A stretch of 6,626 bases of DNA from Alkalinema sp. CAN_BIN05. Its GTDB lineage: Bacteria; Cyanobacteriota; Cyanobacteriia; Leptolyngbyales; Leptolyngbyaceae. Each line of letters opens with the position of its first letter. Positions within the stretch are counted from its first letter, which is position 1. The position numbers were made by a program, and so were the translations under genes. Positions 1 to 4,732 of this stretch are shown in pieces. Location of the stretch: positions 1-6,626 of the forward strand of contig JAJAYH010000166.1 in the NCBI GenBank assembly GCA_026786325.1, given 5' to 3'. The notes beneath the pieces were generated by a model that made no database searches, had not been told where the DNA came from, and saw nothing but the letters and a program-made list of their open reading frames with translations.

Positions 1-305
1 ATCTTCAACAACTCATTACCGAACTCGAAACTCAACACCCTAATCTCAACACCGAAACCCAAGCCACTGAAATCGTCAAACAAAAACTCAACCAAATCCA
101 AACTCAAAACCCCGATCGTTGGCAAAAAATCCGCGATCAAATGACTATTCTCAAACAACAATTGTTCAACCGTGAGCGTCACGCCCAAGCTCTAAAAGCT
201 ACGATCGTCGAAGTCACCAAAGCAAAATGGGAAGAGAGTTTGATTGTGAAAGCGATCGTCACCTACCTCGACAAATTTAGTGAAACCCCCGACAAAAGAG
301 CCTAA
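1..305 (+). CDS. 3' end of an unidentified protein, possibly the tail of a cyanobacterial pentapeptide-repeat-type protein
   Basis: An open frame enters from the left edge (first whole codon at base 3) and ends at TAA 303-305, giving about 100 residues. The visible part is hydrophilic, rich in Q, K, E and T, and predicted largely helical: LQQLITELETQ near its start, then an ATEIVKQKLNQI helix, NPDRWQKIRDQ, and a closing helix ESLIVKAIVTYLDKF. This order of helices resembles the C-terminal tails that follow pentapeptide repeats in many cyanobacterial proteins, but no pentapeptide repeat lies inside the window, so the family is a guess from the pattern. The last codons (GCC TAA) lie just before the AGGAG ribosome binding site of the next gene, so the two may be co-transcribed. 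The coding frame is confident; the identity is weak. Confidence 0.6.
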   Translation, partial: LQQLITELETQHPNLNTETQATEIVKQKLNQIQTQNPDRWQKIRDQMTILKQQLFNRERHAQALKATIVEVTKAKWEESLIVKAIVTYLDKFSETPDKRA

Positions 306-320
306 CCAGGAGTAACAACC

Positions 321-539
321 ATGGTCTTACCCCAACTCATCGCCACCCTCGACAAACTCTCCCCCGATCTCCAATCCGAGATTCTCCACTACGCCGAATA
401 CCTCGCCAGCAAACAACCAGACCAACAAACCCCAGAAACCCCACTCAAAAAATATCGCCAAGCCGGAGCCATGAAGGGCATGTTCACCATGTCCAACGAC
501 TTCGACGAACCCCTAGAAGACCTCAAGGACTACATGTAA
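321..539 (+). CDS. DUF2281-type antitoxin of a VapBC-like (PIN) toxin-antitoxin pair
   Basis: This 72-residue protein is the expected size for a DUF2281 antitoxin. The N-terminal helix (residues 1-30, LSPDLQSEILHYAEYLASK) is the DUF2281 signature. The C-terminal segment, roughly residues 50-72, contains MKGMF, then an acidic SNDFDEPLEDLKDYM. In this family that conserved tail is presumed to bind and block the PIN toxin. The start ATG at 321 has an AGGAG box at 308-312, eight bases upstream. The stop codon TAA (537-539) is followed at once by the toxin ATG (540), so translation is probably coupled. The plus strand is strongly C-rich and G-poor here, unlike the second DUF2281 gene at 1567. By family behaviour it should neutralise the toxin and may autoregulate the operon, but no DNA-binding domain is obvious. 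Confidence 0.88.
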   Translation: MVLPQLIATLDKLSPDLQSEILHYAEYLASKQPDQQTPETPLKKYRQAGAMKGMFTMSNDFDEPLEDLKDYM

Positions 540-923
540 ATGACCATTCTCCTCGACACCCATACCCTGATCTGGTTTCTCGACAACGATCCTCAACTTC
601 CCATCAAAACTCGTACCCTAATCGAAACCACCCCCACCGTCTTTGTCAGCATCGTCTCCCTCTGGGAAATTGCCATCAAAGCCAATATTGGAAAACTGTC
701 CCTATCCTTTCCATTCAACACGATCGAACCCACCCTAAACAGCCAAGGCATCACCCAACTCCCTATCAGCTTCAACGATCTCGAAATCTATCTCAATCTC
801 CCGTTACATCACCGTGATCCATTCGATCGAATCCTGATAGCCCAAGCCATGAACCACAATTTAACCTTCATCAGCAAAGACACCCAAATCACGCCCTACA
901 AGATTCAATGTCAATGGGATTGA
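540..923 (+). CDS. PIN-domain toxin, VapC family (predicted ribonuclease)
   Basis: This 127-residue protein is a complete PIN domain. PIN toxins of type II systems cut RNA with Mg2+ or Mn2+ held by conserved acidic residues. These are visible: Asp6 in LLDTHTLIW, Glu43 in VSLWEIAIK, Asp93 and Asp96 in HRDPFDRILIAQ, and Asp114 in FISKDTQI. The SLWEIAIK and HRDPFDR motifs place it in the VapC group usually paired with DUF2281 antitoxins, matching the gene directly upstream. It starts with no gap after the antitoxin stop and has no separate ribosome binding site, as expected for coupled translation. Length and all catalytic residues look intact, so it is probably active. It is a paralogue of the toxin at 1788-2183 with the same motifs but different codon use. 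The RNA target cannot be told from sequence. Confidence 0.92.
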   Translation: MTILLDTHTLIWFLDNDPQLPIKTRTLIETTPTVFVSIVSLWEIAIKANIGKLSLSFPFNTIEPTLNSQGITQLPISFNDLEIYLNLPLHHRDPFDRILIAQAMNHNLTFISKDTQITPYKIQCQWD

Positions 924-954
924 CTTTACAAGATCTACGATCGAAACCAAAAAC
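924..954 (+). repeat. Diverged 31-bp repeat, copy A (partner 2240-2270)
   Basis: This stretch lies immediately after the stop of the first PIN toxin gene and matches 2240-2270 at 28 of 31 positions. In both copies one frame reads LY(K/E)IYDRNQK and soon reaches a stop (966-968 here), so it is probably a fragment of a once-coding sequence. No start codon or longer frame belongs to it here. Confidence 0.6.
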
Positions 955-968
955 GATCGCCCCAATAG

Positions 969-1199
969 CAAAACCTCAAAACCCAAGCAACCCCCGAAGA
1001 AACTATTCTTCAACTGCTGACCCAACTACTGACCCCAAATAATCCACCTTCAGAAAATAGCATTAGCGACCTTACCCTCGAAAACGACCCACTGTTTGCC
1101 TTATTCGGTTGCATCCAGTCCAATATCCCTGATCTTGCCGATCGTCACGATCATTACATCGGACAAGCCCTTTATGAAGAAATGAACCGTGATGACTAG
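969..1199 (+). pseudogene. Remnant antitoxin gene of a second-type PIN toxin pair, start lost
   Basis: From base 969 a frame is open to TAG 1197-1199, about 76 residues, but it has no ATG or GTG before its last few codons. The protein reads ATPEETILQLLTQLL, then an acidic linker, DPLFALFGCIQSNIPDLADR and DHYIGQALYEEMNRDD. The pattern (short amphipathic helix, then an acidic tail of the 'HDxYIGxALYEEM' kind) is that of small cyanobacterial antitoxins found before PIN toxins. The downstream PIN remnant begins inside its last codons, which is normal gene order for such a pair. A stop codon lies just upstream (966-968), so the 5' end appears truncated. Family assignment comes from pattern and context. 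It could still be expressed from an unusual start such as ATT 1005. Confidence 0.55.
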
Positions 1200-1431
1200 C
1201 ACCTTCATCAATACCTCTGGTCGGGCTTGCCTCTTTGATGCTCGTCAACCCTCAAATCAAACCGCGATCGACCATTTTAAAACCCTCCGTAATAGTCGAT
1301 CGCGCATCATCACCAGCAACTATGTCATTGCAGAACTCATCGCCTTATTCGACAGCCCATTACGTCTTCCAAGATCAACAATCTTCACCACGATCGACCC
1401 CAAAAATCACTCCCTGGAGCTTAAATCATGA
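1189..1431 (+). pseudogene. Truncated PIN-domain toxin, probably inactive
   Basis: The frame starts at GTG 1189 (or ATG 1192), overlapping the end of the antitoxin remnant, and stops after 80 residues; PIN toxins of this group usually have about 130-145. The first half is recognisable: TSTFINTSG at the N-terminus, then SRSRIITSNYVIAELIALF with the second acidic residue Glu49, then LRLPRSTIF. The third and fourth acidic motifs are missing, because after TTID the sequence becomes unrelated (PKNHSLELKS). The first catalytic aspartate, normally in a FIDTS motif, is Asn8 here. Loss of half the domain and of a key acid both argue for a dead toxin, in line with the damaged antitoxin before it. The subfamily differs from the two intact PIN toxins (SLWEIAIK type) in this window. 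Confidence 0.7.
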
Positions 1432-1434
1432 AAG

Positions 1435-1472
1435 CGATGACCTCTGGTCGATCGTAAACCATCCAACCTAAA
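1435..1472 (+). repeat. 38-bp diverged repeat, copy 1 (partner 3398-3435)
   Basis: This stretch is identical to 3398-3435 at 32 of 38 positions, about 1.9 kb apart in the same orientation. It contains a small GACC-N3-GGTC inverted repeat at 1439-1449. On the plus strand both copies can read MTSGRS followed by a stop; on the minus strand both can start MVYDRPEVI. Three of the six differences are silent in those two frames. It lies just 3' of the truncated PIN gene. Confidence 0.6.
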
Positions 1473-1505
1473 GAATACTCACAAGACACCCCAACGCTAA
1501 TGTGT

Positions 1506-1533
1506 TTGGGATTCTAACGGGGATTGCGATAAT
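1506..1533 (+). promoter_or_regulatory. Possible sigma-70-type promoter of the second DUF2281/PIN pair
   Basis: TTGGGA (1506-1511) and GATAAT (1528-1533) are separated by 16 bases and lie 33 bases upstream of the antitoxin start. The match is partial and rests on pattern alone. It would give a short leader carrying the AGAAGGAG ribosome binding site. The rest of the gap 1473-1566 shows nothing else recognisable. Confidence 0.25.
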
Positions 1534-1566
1534 GTTTATAGTGAAAACCCAGAAGGAGAAAATGTA

Positions 1567-1788
1567 ATGGTTCAGCCAGTGATTTTAGAGAAGTTAGAGA
1601 AGTTATCGGATTCGCTGCAAACTGAGGTTTTGCATTACATTGAGTTTTTGTCTGAGCGATATACCAAAACTGATGAAGACACGATCGCGCCCCGTACCAA
1701 GCGCGGTGGATTGGGTAGCTTGAAAGGAAAAATTTGGATGGCGGATGATTTTGATGCGCCGCTTGAGGATTTGCAGGAGTATATGTAA
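1567..1788 (+). CDS. DUF2281-type antitoxin, second copy
   Basis: This 73-residue antitoxin is paralogous to the one at 321-539. Residues 1-30 (LEKLSDSLQTEVLHYIEFLS) carry the DUF2281 helix, and the C-terminus has the conserved GSLKGKIWM followed by ADDFDAPLEDLQEYM. The start ATG has a strong AGAAGGAG ribosome binding site at 1551-1558, eight bases upstream; an ATG at 1562 is followed directly by a stop and is not the start. The stop TAA overlaps the toxin start by one base (TAATG), so translation is probably coupled. Codons favour G and T (TTG, GAG, GTT), the reverse of the C-rich first copy. This argues for separate acquisition rather than a recent tandem duplication. Expected role: sequester the PIN toxin encoded next. 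Confidence 0.9.
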   Translation: MVQPVILEKLEKLSDSLQTEVLHYIEFLSERYTKTDEDTIAPRTKRGGLGSLKGKIWMADDFDAPLEDLQEYM

Positions 1789-2183
1789 TGGCGCAATTTT
1801 TGATTGATACTCATGTTCTAATTTGGTACTTGGAGGATGATTCCCAGCTAAGTGCCAACGTCGCCGAAATCCTAGAGGATACTCGTCATAATCTCTACGT
1901 CAGTATTGTTAGTCTATGGGAAATTGCAATCAAGAGTGGATTAGGAAAACTCAAGCTGAAGATTGAATTTCATGATTTGAAAGAAGTCCTCAAAAGGCTA
2001 TCGATCGAAATATTGTCAATTGACTTTGAGGACACTCAGACGTATTTGACTTTGCCGTTATTTGAAAATCATCGTGATCCGTTCGACAGAATCCTAGTGG
2101 CACAGGTGATGCGGCGATCGATCGCTTTAGTAAGTGGCGATAAGAAGTTTGATTTGTATGAAATTCATCGGGTGTGGAGATAA
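1788..2183 (+). CDS. PIN-domain toxin, VapC family, second copy
   Basis: This 131-residue protein is a complete PIN domain with all the acidic positions: Asp7 in FLIDTHVLIWYL, Glu45 in VSLWEIAIK, Asp97 and Asp100 in HRDPFDRILVAQ, and Asp118 in LVSGDKKFDLY. It is predicted to be a metal-dependent ribonuclease, held inactive by the DUF2281 protein whose gene overlaps it by one base. It shares motif order with the toxin at 540-923 but differs through most other positions and in codon use. Both pairs could therefore coexist without full cross-neutralisation, which is inference. Nothing suggests inactivation. Confidence 0.93.
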   Translation: MAQFLIDTHVLIWYLEDDSQLSANVAEILEDTRHNLYVSIVSLWEIAIKSGLGKLKLKIEFHDLKEVLKRLSIEILSIDFEDTQTYLTLPLFENHRDPFDRILVAQVMRRSIALVSGDKKFDLYEIHRVWR

Positions 2184-2290
2184 AACAAAAGATTATTACC
2201 TGACACCCTACAAGAAAACCGATCGAAGTCCTCAACCGACTTTACGAAATTTACGATCGAAACCAAAAACAACTTCCCGGAGCCTAACCC
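2184..2290 (+). other. Intergenic stretch holding a short orphan reading-frame fragment
   Basis: Between the second PIN toxin and the next antitoxin there is no complete gene. From 2204 to the TAA at 2285-2287 one frame reads IEVLNRLYEIYDRNQKQLPG and then Ala-stop, preceded by TGA 2201 and without a start codon. It looks like the last part of a lost gene. Its stop overlaps the ribosome binding region (GGAG 2279-2282) of the following antitoxin, as in a normal operon junction, so the missing gene may once have been the first gene of this operon. Confidence 0.4.
2240..2270 (+). repeat. Diverged 31-bp repeat, copy B (partner 924-954)
   Basis: This stretch matches 924-954 at 28 of 31 bases and encodes LYEIYDRNQK in the orphan frame described for 2184-2290. 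Both copies lie a short distance 3' of an intact PIN toxin gene. Confidence 0.6.
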
Positions 2291-2593
2291 ATGCAAATCA
2301 CACTCGATCTCCCCGACAATCTAAAACTCAGCGAAACCGACATACGGACGGAACTCGCGATCGTCCTTTTCCAACAAAAAACACTTCTGATTGAACAAGC
2401 CGCAAGCTTAATCAACCTTGATGTCGATGACTTCTATCAACTGCTAATCGATCGACAGATCCTCACCCCACCCAGAGAACCCGACGACGATCCTGACGAA
2501 CTGATCCTCGCCCATCTGCGAATCTCCTTACAACAAGCCTTTACTGGACAAACCATTCCCCTTTCTGAACTTTGGGAAGGAATCAATGGCTGA
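2291..2593 (+). CDS. Antitoxin with UPF0175-like N-terminus and RelN-like toxin-binding tail
   Basis: This 100-residue protein starts at ATG 2291 with GGAG at 2279-2282. Residues 1-58 resemble UPF0175: a MQITLDLPD strand, then a helix pair ending LLIEQAASLINLDVDDFYQL, the 'AAxLxxxxxxxFYxLL' helix-turn-helix-like pattern of that family. Residues about 64-100 are an acidic linker (EPDDDPDEL) and a helix LRISLQQAFTGQTIPLSELW. This tail matches the end of cyanobacterial RelN/RelB-type antitoxins that pair with RelE toxins. UPF0175 proteins are usually about 80-90 residues and lack this tail, so it appears to be a fused or composite antitoxin. The stop overlaps the RelE start by eight bases, confirming the pairing. 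The N-terminus may bind operator DNA and the tail may wrap the toxin; both are inferred from families. Confidence 0.8.
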   Translation: MQITLDLPDNLKLSETDIRTELAIVLFQQKTLLIEQAASLINLDVDDFYQLLIDRQILTPPREPDDDPDELILAHLRISLQQAFTGQTIPLSELWEGING

Positions 2594-2966
2594 ACTACCT
2601 AAAATTTCAATCATCGCCACCCCCGATTTCCAAACGCAACTTCGCCGATTTGCCAAACGCTATCGCAGTCTTCAAAGCGATTTACAAACTCTCTTTGCCG
2701 AACTCCAAAACGGGAATTGTCCAGGCGATCAAATCCCCGGCACATTCTACACTGTTTTCAAAGTCCGCATCAAAAACAGCGACATTCAAAAAGGCAAAAG
2801 CGCAGGCTACCGAGTCATCTATCAACTCAAAAACAATATTTGTATATTGCTTATTACCCTCTACTCAAAATCTGATGAAAGTAGTATCACCGCCCGTGAA
2901 ATCCGCGCAATCATCGAAAGATTCGATAAACTCAGTGAAACCAGCACTCAGGAGCCTAATCCATAA
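2586..2966 (+). CDS. RelE/ParE-superfamily toxin
   Basis: This 126-residue protein begins at ATG 2586, inside the last codons of its antitoxin gene, with GGAAGG at 2575-2580 as ribosome binding site. It carries the signature of the cyanobacterial RelE group: FKVRIKNSDIQKGKSAGYRV followed by an IY strand, then ICILLITLYSKSDESSI and EIRAIIERF. RelE toxins fold as a small beta-sheet with basic residues and cleave mRNA in the ribosome. The conserved basic segment (KVR, KGKSAGYR) and the YSKSD strand are where this group keeps its functional residues. The last residues (TQEPNP) come from a sequence that resembles the RBS/start region of the antitoxin at 2291, so the natural C-terminus may have been altered by loss of a downstream gene. 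It is probably intact and co-expressed with the upstream antitoxin. Confidence 0.88.
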   Translation: MAELPKISIIATPDFQTQLRRFAKRYRSLQSDLQTLFAELQNGNCPGDQIPGTFYTVFKVRIKNSDIQKGKSAGYRVIYQLKNNICILLITLYSKSDESSITAREIRAIIERFDKLSETSTQEPNP

Positions 2967-3023
2967 ACCCGATCGATTTGATATGCTAAATACAGTTAAG
3001 CAAACCGAACCCAATTAAATCCC

Positions 3024-3347
3024 ATGAGCAAATTTACTGGCACCTGGCACATTAACGAAATGGACCAATGGGACGAAGACTACATCAACATGGAAGTTCA
3101 AGCCCACATCACGATCGACGAAAATGACAGTGGAAACTTTCAATTTGGTTTAGTCTGTGGCCAAATTGATGGCGAAATCGTAAAAGATAAATCTGGCGAA
3201 ATTCTAGAATTCACCTGGGATGGAAGTTCTGAATGTGATGAAGCCCAAGGGAGTGGATGGATCAAACTAAAAACTAACGATACATTAGAAGGCAAAATCA
3301 AATTTCACCAGGGTGATCGTTCTCTATTCACAGCAACCCGTGCATAA
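3024..3347 (+). CDS. Conserved hypothetical protein of unknown function
   Basis: This 107-residue soluble protein is acidic and rich in aromatic residues, with no signal peptide or membrane segment. It reads as alternating strands: FTGTWHINEMDQWDEDYINM, then a Gly/Phe-rich FQFGLVCGQIDGEI, LEFTWDGSSECDEAQGSGWI and LEGKIKFHQGDRSLFTATRA. The pattern 'EMDxWDxDY...FxFGxVxG...EFTWxGxxExD...GxGW...HxGDxSxF' is one I associate with a widespread family of small uncharacterised bacterial proteins; no function is known to me. It probably forms a small beta-sandwich or barrel (inference). The ATG at 3024 has no clear Shine-Dalgarno sequence. It follows the RelE gene after 57 bases that hold no recognisable gene, and may have its own promoter (AT-rich stretch about 2979-2996). 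Confidence 0.82.
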   Translation: MSKFTGTWHINEMDQWDEDYINMEVQAHITIDENDSGNFQFGLVCGQIDGEIVKDKSGEILEFTWDGSSECDEAQGSGWIKLKTNDTLEGKIKFHQGDRSLFTATRA

Positions 3348-3372
3348 AACAACGCTCAGAAATCTAACCCCT

Positions 3373-3401
3373 AAAAAACGATCGGCAGCCAAACCACCGA
3401 T
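3373..3401 (-). terminator. Weak candidate terminator of the minus-strand gene cluster
   Basis: Read on the minus strand, ATCGG (3401-3397) and CCGAT (3385-3381) can form a 5-bp stem with an 11-base loop, followed by CG and six T residues (3378-3373). It lies about 50 bases after the stop of the TPM-protein gene and between convergent genes, where a terminator is expected. The stem is short, so confidence is low. Confidence 0.3.
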
Positions 3402-3435
3402 GACCTCCGGTCGGTCGTAGACCATCGCACTTAAA
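3398..3435 (+). repeat. 38-bp diverged repeat, copy 2 (partner 1435-1472)
   Basis: This is the second copy, 32 of 38 bases identical, in the convergent intergenic region between the hypothetical gene ending at 3347 and the TPM-protein gene ending at 3454. It contains GACC-N3-GGTC at 3402-3412 and overlaps the candidate terminator stem. Confidence 0.6.
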
Positions 3436-3453
3436 CCACTAATCAATCAACCC

Positions 3454-4263
3454 CTATAATTCCTCTTTCGCCGGACGCAACAACCCCGGAACCACAACCG
3501 CCAAAACGCCCGACCCGAAAAACGCAATCACATTTCTAGCCAACGGCAACCAATCGGTCGTCCGAGTCACCACCGGACCAATCCCAAAGGCAAAGAACAA
3601 AATACCCCACAACGGCGACAAAATCAGCGACCACTGCCAAGAGAAAAACTGGCCTTCCTTCCGTGGCTGACCCGCAAACCCCGCCACAATTCCACCAACC
3701 GCCGACGAAATGAACGTCAAAATCCATTGTTCTTGAGGCAATCCCGGCACCACACTACAACCGCCCTTGCGCAAACATAATTCTAATGTCTCAATAGTTT
3801 GGATAATGGCCTGATCTTCACCATTGTCTGCCACAAAAAACTGATTTCCAAAGCGCGTCTGAAGCTCAATCCAAAAGGTCCGCGACAACAACGGATACAG
3901 TTGCTCACCCACACTAAAATTTAGAATGTTGCCGCCCCGCGCATCCGCCACCAACATCACACTCTTATCATCCAATCCCCAAAACTTCTTCACCGCACGC
4001 CCCGGAGTCCGATCGAACTGGGTCAATATTCGCAGTTTCCAGCCCGTTTCTTCCTCAAACTTCGTCAACTCCGCCCCCAGACGATCTTCCTGAACCGGGG
4101 TCAGCACCCGTGCCAAATCAATAATATTCGTGGGATGATCCGGCAACAAATCTGGATTCTCGTACGCCAGAACTGGACTGCACCAGAGAACAAGAGCCGC
4201 CAAAACCACACAGCACCCTTTCACCAAGGACTGGGACCATGCAAGAGAAGAAAAAAGTTTCAT
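3454..4263 (-). CDS. TPM-domain (TLP18.3/Psb32/MOLO-1 type) exported membrane protein
   Basis: From ATG 4263 this is a 269-residue protein; an in-frame ATG at 4314 would add 17 residues. I prefer 4263 because MKLFSSLAWSQSLVKG followed by a hydrophobic core (VVLAALVLW) and a PVLA-Y cleavage site then makes a normal Sec signal peptide; neither start has a good ribosome binding site. A TPM domain follows: IIDLARVLTPVQEDRL, FEEETGWKLRILTQFDRTPG, SVMLVADARGGN, LYPLLSRTFWIELQTRFGNQ. The C-terminal third has about three hydrophobic spans (WILTFISSAVGGIVAGF, SLILSPLWGILFFAFGIG, VIAFFGSGVLAVVVPGLL), so the domain should face the lumen or periplasm, tethered to the membrane. TPM relatives in plants and cyanobacteria act in photosystem II repair, but this subfamily's role is not established by sequence. 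It is the last gene of the minus-strand cluster. Confidence 0.87.
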   Translation of the reverse strand: MKLFSSLAWSQSLVKGCCVVLAALVLWCSPVLAYENPDLLPDHPTNIIDLARVLTPVQEDRLGAELTKFEEETGWKLRILTQFDRTPGRAVKKFWGLDDKSVMLVADARGGNILNFSVGEQLYPLLSRTFWIELQTRFGNQFFVADNGEDQAIIQTIETLELCLRKGGCSVVPGLPQEQWILTFISSAVGGIVAGFAGQPRKEGQFFSWQWSLILSPLWGILFFAFGIGPVVTRTTDWLPLARNVIAFFGSGVLAVVVPGLLRPAKEEL

Positions 4264-4354
4264 TCGGATAGAGGTCACGGGCGAAGGTTTACATTTATTA
4301 ACAGTGGCTCTCATCTTACGAGGGTCGGTGATTCCCCGTCAACGAATCAACCCA

Positions 4355-4732
4355 TCATCGCCGTCTACGTCCGCCTCTGGAAAACGATCGCCATGCTGCT
4401 GCTATTCCCACGACCAAGCTCTTCGTCCCCACATTTGCCCGCTCCACCTGATACTTCACCTCCGTCAAGCTCTCATCCACCTGCTTCACCACATGACTCG
4501 CATGTTCTAATCCCTCACTCATATCCTCCGTCAAATCCGAAAGCTCCAGTCCCGTCCTTCGCATCGCTTCTAGGGTTGGGGGCAGCTCACGAGACAGCAA
4601 GTCAAACAGCTTTTGCGCACTTTGGGCCGCCTTGCTCAGCTCCTGAAATGCAGGCACAGCCACAATCAACACCGCCGTCAAACTCATGGCGACCAGACAT
4701 AGCGAGAGTCCTAACCAAAAAAGCGGATCCAT
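4355..4732 (-). CDS. DUF948-type membrane protein
   Basis: This 125-residue protein has one N-terminal transmembrane helix (residues about 5-28, LGLSLCLVAMSLTAVLIVAV), then a long helical, coiled-coil-prone region (about 30-100: LSKAAQSAQKLFDLL, LELSDLTEDMSEGLEHAS, VVKQVDESLTEVK) and a basic tail ending GGRRRR. This is the layout of DUF948 proteins, common in cyanobacteria and Firmicutes and of unknown biochemical role. Its start overlaps the stop of the YtxH gene by one base (TAATG on the minus strand), so the two are translationally coupled and probably act together at a membrane. A 91-base gap separates it from the TPM gene downstream. Confidence 0.85.
   Translation of the reverse strand: MDPLFWLGLSLCLVAMSLTAVLIVAVPAFQELSKAAQSAQKLFDLLSRELPPTLEAMRRTGLELSDLTEDMSEGLEHASHVVKQVDESLTEVKYQVERANVGTKSLVVGIAAAWRSFSRGGRRRR

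Noticed and set aside
1235..1471. Plus-strand frame of 78 codons overlapping the truncated PIN gene
   Set aside because: It is shifted relative to the recognisable PIN frame. Only its tail DDLWSIVNHPT is of interest, and the repeat comparison favours other frames.
924..2270. CRISPR array from the recurring CGATCG-containing repeats
   Set aside because: There are only two copies of each repeat at irregular distance; CGATCG recurrence is the general HIP-type bias of cyanobacterial DNA.
1990..2394. Frames over the second PIN toxin end and the following gap (minus 1990-2235, plus 2134-2394)
   Set aside because: Both conflict with well-supported genes in another frame and show no domain.
2572..3018. 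Plus-strand frame of 148 codons overlapping the RelE toxin
   Set aside because: It is an out-of-frame reading of the RelE gene, composed mostly of Lys, Ser and Thr with no family pattern.
1435..3435. Composite transposon or integron-like element bounded by the 38-bp repeats
   Set aside because: The repeats are direct and diverged, no transposase or integrase lies between them, and no target duplication was seen.
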